Source: Heyndrickxia sporothermodurans (lineage in GTDB: Bacteria; Bacillota; Bacilli; Bacillales; Bacillaceae_C). Taken from it: a stretch of DNA of 64,000 nt. This document shows positions 28,536 to 37,226 of this stretch, piece by piece. Both the position numbers and the translations under genes were made by a program. The stretch lies in the NCBI GenBank assembly GCA_016756695.1, contig CP066701.1:1640001-1704000 (forward strand), read 5' to 3'. Numbering within the stretch: the stretch's first letter is position 1; each line of letters begins with the position of its first letter. The notes below the pieces were generated by a model that had not been told where the DNA came from, did not search any database, and saw nothing but the letters and a program-made list of their open reading frames with translations.

Positions 28536-28790
28536 ATGAACATCAAAAAGGACATAGTTAAAAGAGAATCCCCGGATATTTGGAAATGGGCTGGAACGAG
28601 AATATCCTCCCTAATTTGTAGTGAAACGCTTATTGATGAATTTATAGAGTGTGAGAAACAAAAGATTGAAAAGGCCGAGAGAGATTTATTGGATATACAT
28701 GTTTTTAATTATGAGGATGGAGGTTATCCCATGGTAAATATAGATTTCTTAACGAGGCCCAAGCAAAACATAAATATGCGAGGAAACTAA
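28536..28790 (+). CDS. Small hypothetical protein
   Basis: An 84-residue protein from the ATG at 28536, chosen because GAGGAGGTAATC precedes it; a GTG at 28506 is an in-frame alternative. It is rich in Lys and Glu, with no membrane segment. It follows the DUF1385-like gene closely and probably shares its transcript. Family not recognised. Confidence 0.5.
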   Translation: MNIKKDIVKRESPDIWKWAGTRISSLICSETLIDEFIECEKQKIEKAERDLLDIHVFNYEDGGYPMVNIDFLTRPKQNINMRGN

Positions 28791-28841
28791 TTGCGTATGA
28801 AAATACTTTATTGATTAAGGATCAAGTGGAAAAGAGTGATA

Positions 28842-29129
28842 ATGAGGATGAATGAAAAGAAAAGAGAAACAGAAAGAATAAACAGAATGCTGAGGTTGTT
28901 TCAGGAAATTTGGGAAACAAATTCAGACATGCGTTTTTTTCAATTAATGGACATGCTTCAACGTGAGTATGCTTCAAAAAAGAATGGGTATGGAAAACGG
29001 GAAGGGTTTGAACTAGATTCAAAAGGATATAAATTCCCAATCTCTTTTGTAGACCTATTTTATCTCGAAGATAATGTTTTTGAGGAATTTTTACAGGAAT
29101 ATATTAATGAAGTGGAAAATAGGAAGTGA
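28842..29129 (+). CDS. DUF1040/YihD-like small protein
   Basis: A 95-residue protein. The N-terminal helix RINRMLRLFQEIWETNSDMRF with a later DLFYLEDNVFEEFLQEYI resembles the pattern of DUF1040/YihD-like proteins (ERI...L..IWE..PDLRL...DLFYIED). The biological role of that family is unknown. The start could also be 28836 or 28848. It sits 6 bases before the next gene, so co-translation is likely. Confidence 0.5.
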   Translation: MRMNEKKRETERINRMLRLFQEIWETNSDMRFFQLMDMLQREYASKKNGYGKREGFELDSKGYKFPISFVDLFYLEDNVFEEFLQEYINEVENRK

Positions 29130-29135
29130 AACTGG

Positions 29136-29570
29136 ATGGATAAAGTAAATGACCAAAGGATTCCTTTATTGCATATTTACCCACAAAGACATCCACACGA
29201 TGACGTTTTGATTGTATCTAGTAGAACAGCTTTATTACTGCTAAAGCAAAGCATTGAGGTGGCTCTTGAAAAGGGAGAAGGGGATTGTGTAGCAACCACT
29301 TCTGATTTTGAGACATATGAAATAAAAATAATTTTAAATGATGAGGGTAGGCAATCAGATTTCTGGCGGAGGTTACAGCTACCATTATTCGAAGTCGATG
29401 AAAGTGAGGGACAAATTTTGTCAGTTGAAGACATTATCGGTTTTGATTTAAAAACCTCTAAGGATATAAGGAAAGCCCGTCCAAAAATGGAGCAATATCG
29501 TAAACATAGTAAACAGATGACTGAAAAGATGAAGGAAGTTGCAAAAAAGAATAAGCAAAGGGATTTCTAA
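29136..29570 (+). CDS. Hypothetical protein, last of the small-gene operon
   Basis: A 144-residue soluble protein. Residues 1-100 look alpha/beta and the last 45 residues are highly charged and probably helical (KARPKMEQYRKHSKQMTEK). The ATG follows GGAAGTG. I do not recognise a domain. Its neighbours suggest a mobile-element operon of unknown role. Confidence 0.5.
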   Translation: MDKVNDQRIPLLHIYPQRHPHDDVLIVSSRTALLLLKQSIEVALEKGEGDCVATTSDFETYEIKIILNDEGRQSDFWRRLQLPLFEVDESEGQILSVEDIIGFDLKTSKDIRKARPKMEQYRKHSKQMTEKMKEVAKKNKQRDF

Positions 29571-29716
29571 ATAGACGAAGATTGTTTCCGAAGAGCCGAA
29601 AATGGTTGGGATGGGTTTAGGCAGATGTGAAATAATTGAATTGTTACATGAGTGGCATATTAGACAATTCAATACTGAAGAAAGATACTTTTACCATGAC
29701 TTGGTAAAAGTATTTT

Positions 29717-29752
29717 AGACTCTTGAGTATTAGTTATCATGAGTCTTTTTTA
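29717..29752 (+). terminator. Terminator
   Basis: AGACTC and GAGTCT pair across an AT-rich loop, followed by TTTTTATT. The region 29753-30022 after it shows no further gene. Confidence 0.55.
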
Positions 29753-30022
29753 TTCTACTGATAAACGCTAATGCTAATGCTTCTATACAGTCATGTCGTC
29801 TCAAAAGCACTAATAGAATCAAAATTTTCTTGTTCATTTTCATTTCTCCTACGCTTTTCTTATCCTCATATCTATATATCATAGACTACTAGCAAACAAT
29901 AATTCTCCCTTACTGTAGAAGGCTGTTCTAGTGAGTTATAAAACATATCCAGTACAACTATCATAAATGGTAAACAAGAAACAGGTATTGGTTTTAACCA
30001 ATAGGATTTAGGAGGATTAGTA

Positions 30023-30301
30023 ATGGAGAATAAAAATAGGGGATTAATAATTGAACAAGCAGTAGAAGACTTCGGTGCAGCAGTTCGAGAGTTTAGAGTA
30101 AGAAATAGTCTTTCATTGCAGGACTTGGCGGAAATTGCTGGTGTAAGTGCAAGTTTTATCTGGAGAATTGAAAATAACAGGAGAAATGCAGAACTTGATA
30201 CACGAGTAAAAATAATGATATTAGGTATGGGGTGGAACAATGTTGATGTTCACTTATACTTGGATAAGTATATAGAAAAAACGATTTCTGACCAATTGTA
30301 G
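30023..30301 (+). CDS. Small XRE-family HTH regulator
   Basis: A 92-residue protein consisting almost entirely of one Cro/CI-type helix-turn-helix (FRVRNSLSLQDLAEIAGVSA then SFIWRIENNRRNAEL, residues 24-58) and a short C-terminal extension. The ATG follows TTAGGAGG. It stands alone before an IS256-family insertion, so any partner gene may have been displaced. Confidence 0.75.
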   Translation: MENKNRGLIIEQAVEDFGAAVREFRVRNSLSLQDLAEIAGVSASFIWRIENNRRNAELDTRVKIMILGMGWNNVDVHLYLDKYIEKTISDQL

Positions 30302-30507
30302 AATCGGAATGGCTACTAATTACAAGGATATTCTTCCTAAGATTAGTAGCTTTTTTCTACTTATAAAGCCTATATTGAGACCATATCGGGCACATTATGG
30401 CAGAAAATTATTCAAAGAAATTTATTTAGACCCTATAAAGTCTGTTTTAAGCCCGTTTCGAGTACACCAAAGAAAAGTATACAGTTGTATAGGGAAATAG
30501 GGTTTCG

Positions 30508-30515
30508 CATAATTG
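30508..30515. repeat. Target-site duplication of the IS256-family element (left copy)
   Basis: CATAATTG here is repeated exactly at 34463-34470 on the other side of the element, the 8-bp length typical of IS256-family insertion. Confidence 0.88.
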
Positions 30516-30584
30516 GGTTATGTAAATTATTTTGTGTAAATGATTTTGTTACCATATTTTTGACTATACTAAAATATATGTTCT

Positions 30585-30735
30585 TACCTGCTAGGGGGAT
30601 AGGGCAATGCTGGGGAGCAACCCGAGCACCTAGTAGGGTTCTGCACAAAAGGAGATGGGGTTTCCCCATCTTTTTCTCCTTTTGGGAGAACAATAGCGAT
30701 AAACCCTTAGGGCAGAGCCCTAACACGTCCCAATA
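30585..30735 (+). other. Structured GC-rich non-coding tail of the IS256-family element
   Basis: Three hairpins in a row stand out from AT-rich surroundings: CCTGCTAGG with CCTAGTAGG enclosing GGG-n-TGCT-GGGG-AGCA-n-CCC; AAAAGGAGATGGGG with CCCCATC...CTCCTTTT; and TTAGGGC-AGA-GCCCTAA. It could be a guide or regulatory RNA, a transcription barrier, or a captured origin of transfer. I do not recognise the family. Confidence 0.5.
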
Positions 30736-30748
30736 CAAATTGAAACGA

Positions 30749-31278
30749 TTATTTTCCAAGCCGACCATTAAACATAATATCGAACTGTTGTCTACATTCT
30801 AACCATCCTGGAACGGGAATAGTCCATTTTTCTGTTACTCCTACTGTAGCGAGATAGACAATCTTTCTTAAAGCATTATCGCTAGGATAAGCATTCTTTG
30901 TTTTAGTCACCTTTCTAAGCTGTCTATGAAAGGCCTCAATCGTATTTGTTGTATATATTAACTTTCTAATTTCTACTGGGTAAGAGAAATAAGCAGTTAG
31001 CTCAAGCCAATTGTTTTCCCATGATTTGATAATTGATGGATATTTCGTTTCCCACTTATTTTTAAACTCTTCGAAAGCCACTTCAGCCTGTTCGAGCGTA
31101 TAAGCTTTGTATACTTTCTTTAAATCATCCATTACCACTTTACGATTTTTAGTTGGGACATACTTCATATTATTTCGTAATTGGTGGATAACACATGACT
31201 GAATAGTAGTATCTGGAAATGTTGCATTAATAGCTTCGGAGAAGCCAGAAAGCCCGTCTTTACAAGCGATTAGGATGT
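30749..31278 (-). pseudogene. IS256-family transposase, C-terminal part
   Basis: This piece resumes in frame after the nested IS21 element with NILIACKDGLSGFSEAIN, the second catalytic Asp region of the Mutator/IS256 fold, and continues through CVIHQLRNN to the end. Together with 33714-34394 it gives a transposase of about 400 residues, the family norm. The interruption is the only visible defect. Confidence 0.85.
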
Positions 31279-31337
31279 TGTAAATGTCAACCCAAAAGTT
31301 GACCATGTCGCTCATGTAAAAGTTGACCACCCTTTTG

Positions 31338-32060
31338 TTACTTCGAATATGTTTCTTTGAGACGATAACTCTCTCCGTTCATTGGGATAATGTGGGCCTT
31401 GTGAGTCACTCGATCTAACAAGGCGGCGGTCATCTGTTCATCGTGAAAAACTTCTACCCATCGGCTAAACTCCCGATTGCTAGTGATAATCATGCTTCCT
31501 CTTTCATAACGAGTAGAAAAAAATTGAAACAGTAATTCGGCTGCTCTCTGGTGGTAGGGGATATAGCCAAGTTCATCAATAATCGTGACATCTGCAGCCA
31601 ACCATTGTTTCTCCAACTGGAGGAGCCTTTTTTCGTCTTGGGCTTCCATCAGTTCATTCGATAGGCGGGCGGCCGTATAATATTTGACAGTATAGCCTTG
31701 ATTAATCGCCTCTTCCCCTAACGCAATTGATAAATGCGACTTTCCTGTACCTGAGTTCCCAATAAAAATGACATTCCTTTTCTGCTGAATGTACTCCCCT
31801 TGAAAGATGTCCAGAATGCGTCTTTTTGGTACGTGGGGAGCCTCCTCAAATTGAAAAGAGAGGAGGTCCTTATGTACAGGGAATTGCGCCTTTTTTCTGG
31901 CTAACTCTTTCTTTTTGATTTCTCGCTCAGCTATTTCAATCGATAATAATTGAAAGAGAAATTCTTCATAGGTAATTTGTTGCTCATTTGCTTCGCGCAA
32001 ATAAGCGTCAACTTGTTCACGTATAGTCGGCAAGCGCAGCCTTTTTAGATATTCATCCAT
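31338..32060 (-). CDS. istB: IS21-family ATPase IstB
   Basis: A 240-residue AAA+ helper of the IS21 transposase, related to DnaC. Walker A is GNSGTGKSHLS near residue 102 and Walker B is VTIIDELGY near 163. It follows istA by 17 bases on the same strand. It assembles on target DNA and stimulates IstA. Confidence 0.92.
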   Translation of the reverse strand: MDEYLKRLRLPTIREQVDAYLREANEQQITYEEFLFQLLSIEIAEREIKKKELARKKAQFPVHKDLLSFQFEEAPHVPKRRILDIFQGEYIQQKRNVIFIGNSGTGKSHLSIALGEEAINQGYTVKYYTAARLSNELMEAQDEKRLLQLEKQWLAADVTIIDELGYIPYHQRAAELLFQFFSTRYERGSMIITSNREFSRWVEVFHDEQMTAALLDRVTHKAHIIPMNGESYRLKETYSK

Positions 32061-32077
32061 TTGATAACGGTGTGTAT

Positions 32078-33586
32078 TCAGTGAATATACCTCCCTTTCT
32101 GTAATAGTTGGTCATACGGGCTAAATGTAGGAGCCTTGACGGTGACGGACTGCTCCATTTCATATTTTATTGGGGCTGGCTTTGTTGCTTCCGGCTGAGT
32201 CATGAGGTAAAGATAATGCCTTACACTATCAGCTGTATATAGCTGCTCTTTTACACAACTTGCCACTGCCCTTTCTACTGTTTCCATCGTAAACTCCCGA
32301 TGGAGTTTTAATAGTTTAATAAACTCTTTTCCATGCCCATACTTTGAAAGACTTCTCTTATAAAATTCTTGATAACTTGGTGGAAGATTAGCTCTTCGAA
32401 CTGGGCGCGCATGCTGGATGGCCCTTGGTTTTCTCTCCAGTTCATCCAAGTAATGATCCACTTCAAAAATTTCTTGAAGCTTTTCGTATGAACGCTCATG
32501 TTTGGCTACACAGTTTCCGTCAATGTTTATTTCAATGTGATTTACATAAGCATTTATTTGTGCATCTTTCCGACCGGCATACCTAGTAGGTACCGAATAG
32601 GCGTTTGTTTCAAAATTAACAAGCGAAAGACTGTTGACAGAGGCTCTTACCTTCCTTGCGCAAGGATGAGTACCAATAATCGGCAGAAGCTGTTGCTTCT
32701 CTTGTAAAAATCGTTCACCCACCTGTTCTTTCGTTTTTGGAACATAGGTTTCTTCATAGGCATCACATTGTTCTAAAAGATAGTGATTAAGTACCTGTAA
32801 GTCACTTACCTGTGGAACGGGAACTAAAAATTGAGCTCGTGCTGTTTGAACTAGTTTCTCTACTTGTCCTTTTTCATTTCCTTTTGCGGGTGCACAAAAT
32901 TGGGCATCAAAAAGATAGTATGATCGAAACTGGATAAAGGCCTCCTGTTCTTCACGCTTGGTCCCTTCTAACACCTTCTTTACCGCTGTTTTCATATTGT
33001 CATAGACAATCGTTTTCGGGACACCACCGAAATAATCAAAGGCATCTGCGTGACCTTGAAATAACGCCTCCTGCCGTTGATGCTGAAACACTTTTACAAA
33101 AATCTTACGGCTATACAAAAGTCTCATACAAAAAAGCATTACCTTCGTTTCAATCCCATTTAAAAGCACAATGATTTCCCCCCAATCAAATTGGGCAAAT
33201 TCACCGGGATCGAATTCCAACGGTATAGAGGAATTAGGAGTTTCTTTGAGCTGCTTATATTGGCGTACAAAACGGCGTACAGTGGATTCTCCACCTTTAA
33301 AGCCATATTCTTTCACCAAGCGTCTGTGGATTTGAGCAGCACTGTGACGCTGTTTTAGGGGGGCTGTTTCATCGTCCGTTAACCATCGGATAATAATTGG
33401 TTTAACGGGGTCGATGACCGGATTGGTAACCGGCTTTGATCGTTGATAGGTTGGAATTTCATTCTGTTGTAAAGCTTTTCGAATGGTTTGTCTTGATAAT
33501 GTAAGATCTTTCGCTAATTGTCGTATAGAACGACCTTCTTTAAAGTGCAATTTTCTGATAAGCTCTATATTAGCCATCTTTAACAT
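32078..33586 (-). CDS. istA: IS21-family transposase IstA
   Basis: A 502-residue DDE transposase. An N-terminal helix-turn-helix (GRSIRQLAKDLTLSRQTIRKA) binds the terminal repeats. Catalytic acids lie in FDWGEI near residue 134, VYDNMKTAV near 196 and EKGQVEKLVQ near 239. The length fits the family and no frameshift is seen, so the copy may be active. Confidence 0.92.
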   Translation of the reverse strand: MLKMANIELIRKLHFKEGRSIRQLAKDLTLSRQTIRKALQQNEIPTYQRSKPVTNPVIDPVKPIIIRWLTDDETAPLKQRHSAAQIHRRLVKEYGFKGGESTVRRFVRQYKQLKETPNSSIPLEFDPGEFAQFDWGEIIVLLNGIETKVMLFCMRLLYSRKIFVKVFQHQRQEALFQGHADAFDYFGGVPKTIVYDNMKTAVKKVLEGTKREEQEAFIQFRSYYLFDAQFCAPAKGNEKGQVEKLVQTARAQFLVPVPQVSDLQVLNHYLLEQCDAYEETYVPKTKEQVGERFLQEKQQLLPIIGTHPCARKVRASVNSLSLVNFETNAYSVPTRYAGRKDAQINAYVNHIEINIDGNCVAKHERSYEKLQEIFEVDHYLDELERKPRAIQHARPVRRANLPPSYQEFYKRSLSKYGHGKEFIKLLKLHREFTMETVERAVASCVKEQLYTADSVRHYLYLMTQPEATKPAPIKYEMEQSVTVKAPTFSPYDQLLQKGRYIH

Positions 33587-33713
33587 CCTTTTTTTCCTCC
33601 CGAATCATGAAGTTCTCGACAAACTCTATGATAAGGGATTGGGTGTTAAGGGTGGTCAACTTTTTGGTTAGCGAATTGCGCTAAAGTGGTCAACTTTTAT
33701 TTTAGCGTTTACA

Positions 33714-34394
33714 GATGTCTTCGACACCACGGCTTTTGAGCTCCTGACAAACATTTAGCCAAAAACTAGCACTCTCATTTTCACCTATCCAAATACCAAG
33801 GATGTCTTTGACTCCATCAGTATTAATACCTAAAACTGTATATGCAGCTTTACTAACAATTCTATTTTCATGTTTCACTTTAAAGTGAATCGCATCCAAA
33901 AACACAATTGGATAAACAGGGTCTAGTAGACGAGACTGCCATTCATAAACAAGAGGTAATATCTTATCCGTAACTTTACTTACCAAACTTGGAGAAACAT
34001 TCACACCGTAAATATCCTTCATGTGACTTTCAATATCTCTAGTCGACATTCCTTTTGAATACAGGGCTATAATCTGGTCTTCCAGCCCATTGATGGATGT
34101 TTCGTATTTTTTAATGATTTGAGGTTCAAAATCTCCTTTACGATCTCTTGGTATGCTTAATTCGGTCTCACCAAACTTACTTTTAATCGTCTTTTTACTA
34201 TACCCATTTCGGCTATTTCCCGAGTTATTGCCCCTTGAATCGTGTTTTGAGTAACCTAGATGATTCTCGATTTCTGCTTCAAATACCTGTTGAAGAGTCT
34301 CCTTAAAAAGATCCTTAATCATGGCATGTATATCGTCAACAGTTTCACATTGACCAGCCAATTCCCTGATTGTCATGTCCTTAAAATTTTGCAT
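33714..34394 (-). pseudogene. IS256-family transposase, N-terminal part
   Basis: Encodes the first 227 or so residues (MQNFKDMTIRELAG...), including the first catalytic Asp in IVFLDAIHFKVK. It ends at GVEDI where IS21 inserted; a few stray residues follow before a stop. The missing half is at 30749-31278. Confidence 0.88.
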
Positions 34395-34826
34395 TAATGA
34401 TCATCTCCTAGTTATAATTATTAGAAAATTATGACCATTTACACAAAATTTTATACATTCTCCATAATTGGCATTTCTGTTTAAAAAATCAGGATCACCG
34501 AAACATAAACCATTAATATATGTGTAAAAATAGATAAGGTCATGGCTTACTTATTAAAAATTATCCTTGATCGTGAACATCATTACTAGAATCCAAGGCA
34601 ATGGTAAACATAGCTAGGAGATAATTTAAGTGATTAAAAGAATAAACAAATAAGAAAGAGTAAGGCACCCGTTTTGATAGATTTTTCAGCCCAAAAATGA
34701 AATCCATAGGTATATTAAGTATTAAATATGTATATTTTTAAAATAAAATGTATTTTTGGTTTACTTTTAGTTAAAAAATGTAGTAAAATTGGAGTAAATA
34801 AAAAGGGAATGGGGTTGATTCTTCGA

Positions 34827-35591
34827 ATGAGCATCGGAGTCGGCATTGGCATGGATGAAACTGTTATTGGTAGTCTTGTAAAGGCATTCGCCTTGGAGAC
34901 TAAAAGCGTAACCAATGAGGTTAAATTAGAGAATGACTGGCATACGAGAAATTTTGAAAATGGTGGATCTTGGGATACCCGATTTGGTAGAATCACAAAG
35001 TCGGCTTTAGAACATGGTTTGGTGGTTTTGCAAAGAAAAAGGGGTACATGGGAGTTTGTTGTAGTCCTTAACACTGAAACTGGATTTCTCTACGTTTTTT
35101 CAAAAGAAAAGAATTTTGATATTGTTCAAAAGAAATTTGGAAAGAATAAAATTCACTACTTTCATGCGTTTGTTTCTATCAATAGTGGTCCTGTGGATTT
35201 AGATGATCTCCAACAAGAGTTATTTCCCCGTTTTCCAGAGGAATATGAACAAAAAAGAATTGAAGAAGTCCGAAAAATCTTGGGTGAAGAATACCCCCAT
35301 GTTAATAGAATAGTTTTTGTAATTGGGAAAGAAGAGAGCAAGAGGATTGTAAACGTCGAAGCAAAACTTTATAACCGCTACTTTGAGTTAGTCGATATGG
35401 AAGATTGGTCAAAGTATATTCCAAGCGATCAATATGGAGATATTTTTGTTCCAAATGAACAGATTAATGATGAAGTGGAAGAACCAAAGGTTATTCCGAA
35501 GGTAAAACAAACAATCAAGAATCGCAAACGAGATGGAAAAATGCCTACGAGGAAAACCGAAAAGGAGCGTAAAGAGGATAAAGGCATGTAA
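34827..35591 (+). CDS. DUF5986-like protein paired with an ImmA-type peptidase
   Basis: A protein of about 254 residues. I use the ATG at 34827; starts at 34809 and 34851 are possible and none has an ideal ribosome site. The N-terminal 150 residues look alpha/beta (WDTRFGRITKSALEHGLVVL, then WEFVVVLNTETGFLYVFSKEK) and resemble the uncharacterised DUF5986 family, which I recall as often adjacent to ImmA/IrrE peptidases. The C-terminal 40 residues are very basic. It is 27 bases before the peptidase gene. A toxin or effector role is inference from this pairing. Confidence 0.5.
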   Translation: MSIGVGIGMDETVIGSLVKAFALETKSVTNEVKLENDWHTRNFENGGSWDTRFGRITKSALEHGLVVLQRKRGTWEFVVVLNTETGFLYVFSKEKNFDIVQKKFGKNKIHYFHAFVSINSGPVDLDDLQQELFPRFPEEYEQKRIEEVRKILGEEYPHVNRIVFVIGKEESKRIVNVEAKLYNRYFELVDMEDWSKYIPSDQYGDIFVPNEQINDEVEEPKVIPKVKQTIKNRKRDGKMPTRKTEKERKEDKGM

Positions 35592-35618
35592 CCTCGTTAT
35601 TTTAAGGAGGAAATAGAG

Positions 35619-36809
35619 TTGGAAAGGAATTTCAATGGAGCAAGGTTGAAAGAGGGGAGAATTTATCGAGGGTATACCATAAGTGATATAGCAGCCGAAC
35701 TTGGTGTTACAAAGCAAATGATTTCTAAATATGAAAATGAAAACAATAATGTTGCACCTACTTTTGAAGCATTATTGCAATTGACTCGTATCCTAAACTT
35801 TCCAAAAGAGTATTTCTATGAGGAACCCATTCCAATAAAAACGGGAAATACATATTTCCGTTCCTTACTAACCACGGGTAAAAAGGAAAGAGAGATGCAA
35901 TTTGACCGTGTTAAGTATCTTACCATTATCCGTGCGATGCTGGAGGAATATGTCGATTTCCCTGAGTTGGATGTCCCTGAGATTCCAGATAAATATTTAG
36001 ATGATGTTGAGAAAGCGGCAAACAAATTGAGAGAATACTGGAATCTTGGAGATAAGCCGATAAAAAATATGGTGTATTTACTTGAGTCGAAAGGATTTGC
36101 AATCACTTCGATGACACTTGGTAAAAAGAATATAGATGCTTTTGGCTCCCATCATGAAGTAAATGGAAAGCAATATTATTCCATTGTTTTAGGCAACGAA
36201 AAAAGATCATTCTATAGGCGGCAGTTTGATGTTGCACATGAATTAGGCCATAAGGTTTTACACGATCCATATATGGACATTAATGATTTGAGTAAGGAAG
36301 AGTTCAAACAAATTGAGCAAGAGGCCAATGATTTTGCGGCAGCACTGTTATTGCCGAAAGATGCCTTTTTAAGAGAAGTGTCGATTCATCCGAACGATCT
36401 TTCTTATTATGTTTTATTAAAGAAACGCTGGAATGTATCTATTGGTGCTATGGTGATGAGAGCCTACAAATTGGGTGCTATTACTGATGGAACATACCAA
36501 TACATGCAACGCCAAATAAGCCAAAAGGGCTGGAGAAAAAGTGAACCACTAGATGACATAAAAGAAGTTAACGACCCTGTATCAATGAAACAAGCAGTTG
36601 AGCTATTGATTGAGAATGATTATGCTACCGGTGAGGAATTGGTTCAAAAATTATCTCAGCATTATGGGTTAAGTTTAAATAGGGAAGAAATTGAAGACCT
36701 TTTAGGACTGGATAGGGGTTATTTAAGGACAGAGGATACTCCTGTTTTGGATAATATTGTTAGTCTTAAAGATAGGTACGAAGCCAGAAATAAAAATAAC
36801 ATGGGCTAA
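35619..36809 (+). CDS. XRE-HTH plus ImmA/IrrE metallopeptidase
   Basis: A 396-residue protein with a TTG start right behind AAGGAGG. Residues 5-60 are a Cro/CI-type helix-turn-helix (TISDIAAELGVTKQMISKYE). A zinc peptidase domain follows, with HELGHKVLH near residue 207 (HExxH) and a downstream acid in EQEANDFAAALLLP near 233. ImmA/IrrE proteins cleave phage or stress repressors, and with a partner gene form anti-phage toxin-antitoxin pairs such as RosmerTA. The C-terminal third is extra sequence without a known domain. Confidence 0.8.
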   Translation: MERNFNGARLKEGRIYRGYTISDIAAELGVTKQMISKYENENNNVAPTFEALLQLTRILNFPKEYFYEEPIPIKTGNTYFRSLLTTGKKEREMQFDRVKYLTIIRAMLEEYVDFPELDVPEIPDKYLDDVEKAANKLREYWNLGDKPIKNMVYLLESKGFAITSMTLGKKNIDAFGSHHEVNGKQYYSIVLGNEKRSFYRRQFDVAHELGHKVLHDPYMDINDLSKEEFKQIEQEANDFAAALLLPKDAFLREVSIHPNDLSYYVLLKKRWNVSIGAMVMRAYKLGAITDGTYQYMQRQISQKGWRKSEPLDDIKEVNDPVSMKQAVELLIENDYATGEELVQKLSQHYGLSLNREEIEDLLGLDRGYLRTEDTPVLDNIVSLKDRYEARNKNNMG

Positions 36810-36852
36810 ATACGGTTTATACTGAGTTACCGATATTTTTCATTATAATTAC

Positions 36853-36887
36853 AAGACGAAGAGGACTAAATCTCTCGTCTTTTTTTA
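36853..36887 (+). terminator. Terminator after the ImmA-type gene
   Basis: AAGACGA-GAG and CTC-TCGTCTT pair and are followed by seven T. Confidence 0.75.
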
Positions 36888-36913
36888 TGCCTGTTCCAAA
36901 GGAGGAACTGTAA

Positions 36914-36970
36914 GTGGAAGAATCCATGTTGCACATTCAATCCGTAAAGGAGGATTTGCTACCCCTATAA
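36914..36970 (+). CDS. Possible 18-residue leader peptide
   Basis: A GTG codon eight bases after a perfect AAAGGAGG opens an 18-codon frame ending in LLPL and TAA. It precedes a repeat-rich leader of the primase/helicase gene. The strong ribosome site is the only evidence; it may be fortuitous or the remnant of a longer gene. Confidence 0.3.
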   Translation: MEESMLHIQSVKEDLLPL

Positions 36971-36995
36971 ACTTCTCCCGTAATGAGAAAAAGAT

Positions 36996-37130
36996 ATAAT
37001 GGGCGAAAATTATAATATTTATATAGCCCTAAATGCCTTTTTCGCCTCAAGAGCAGAGTTTTTAGGGGTTGCTCTATCAGAGTGCTAGTAATATCAAAAA
37101 AGCCCTAAATTGCCGCCTTTCCTCTTCAAA
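36996..37130. repeat. Repeat-rich leader before the primase/helicase gene
   Basis: GGGCGAAAATTATAATATTTATATAG-like sequence begins near 36999; two direct repeats AGCCCTAAATGCC and AGCCCTAAATTGCC lie near 37023 and 37106. Copies of GGGCGAAAA, one of them inverted, reappear after the gene at about 42933-42970. The layout could serve as an origin or as operators. Confidence 0.45.
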
Positions 37131-37226
37131 ATGAGCTCGAACAACCTCAAACCTACTATTCTTTATTGACTGCCCTGCTAACTTTTATAATATAAGCAAA
37201 TACATTTAAAAGGCAGGTAGATGACA

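Larger units (their letters stand above)
31279..33713 (-). mobile_element. IS21-family element (istA, istB)
   Basis: A 2435-base element bounded by TGTAAA...TTTACA termini with several internal AAAAGTTGACCAC-type repeats, as IS21 ends have. It duplicated GATGT at 31274-31278 and 33714-33718. It is inserted in the IS256-family transposase gene. Both genes look intact. Confidence 0.92.
30516..34462 (-). mobile_element. IS256-family element, interrupted by an IS21-family element
   Basis: The ends are inverted repeats: GGTTATGTAAATTATTTTGT at the left and, inverted, GAGAATGTATAAAATTTTGT at the right, both continuing GTAAATG. An exact 8-bp duplication flanks it. Without the nested 2435-base IS21 copy and one duplicated 5-mer the element would be about 1.5 kb. 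Its transposase gene is on the minus strand. Between the transposase stop (30749) and the left end lies an unusually long, GC-rich, foldable tail. Confidence 0.88.

Noticed and set aside
29602-29718. A 38-residue frame after the small-gene operon
   Set aside because: Weak ribosome site, no recognisable motif; could be real but unsupported.
30485-30802. A 105-codon frame across the left end of the IS256-family element
   Set aside because: It crosses the IS boundary and the structured tail and has no ribosome site.
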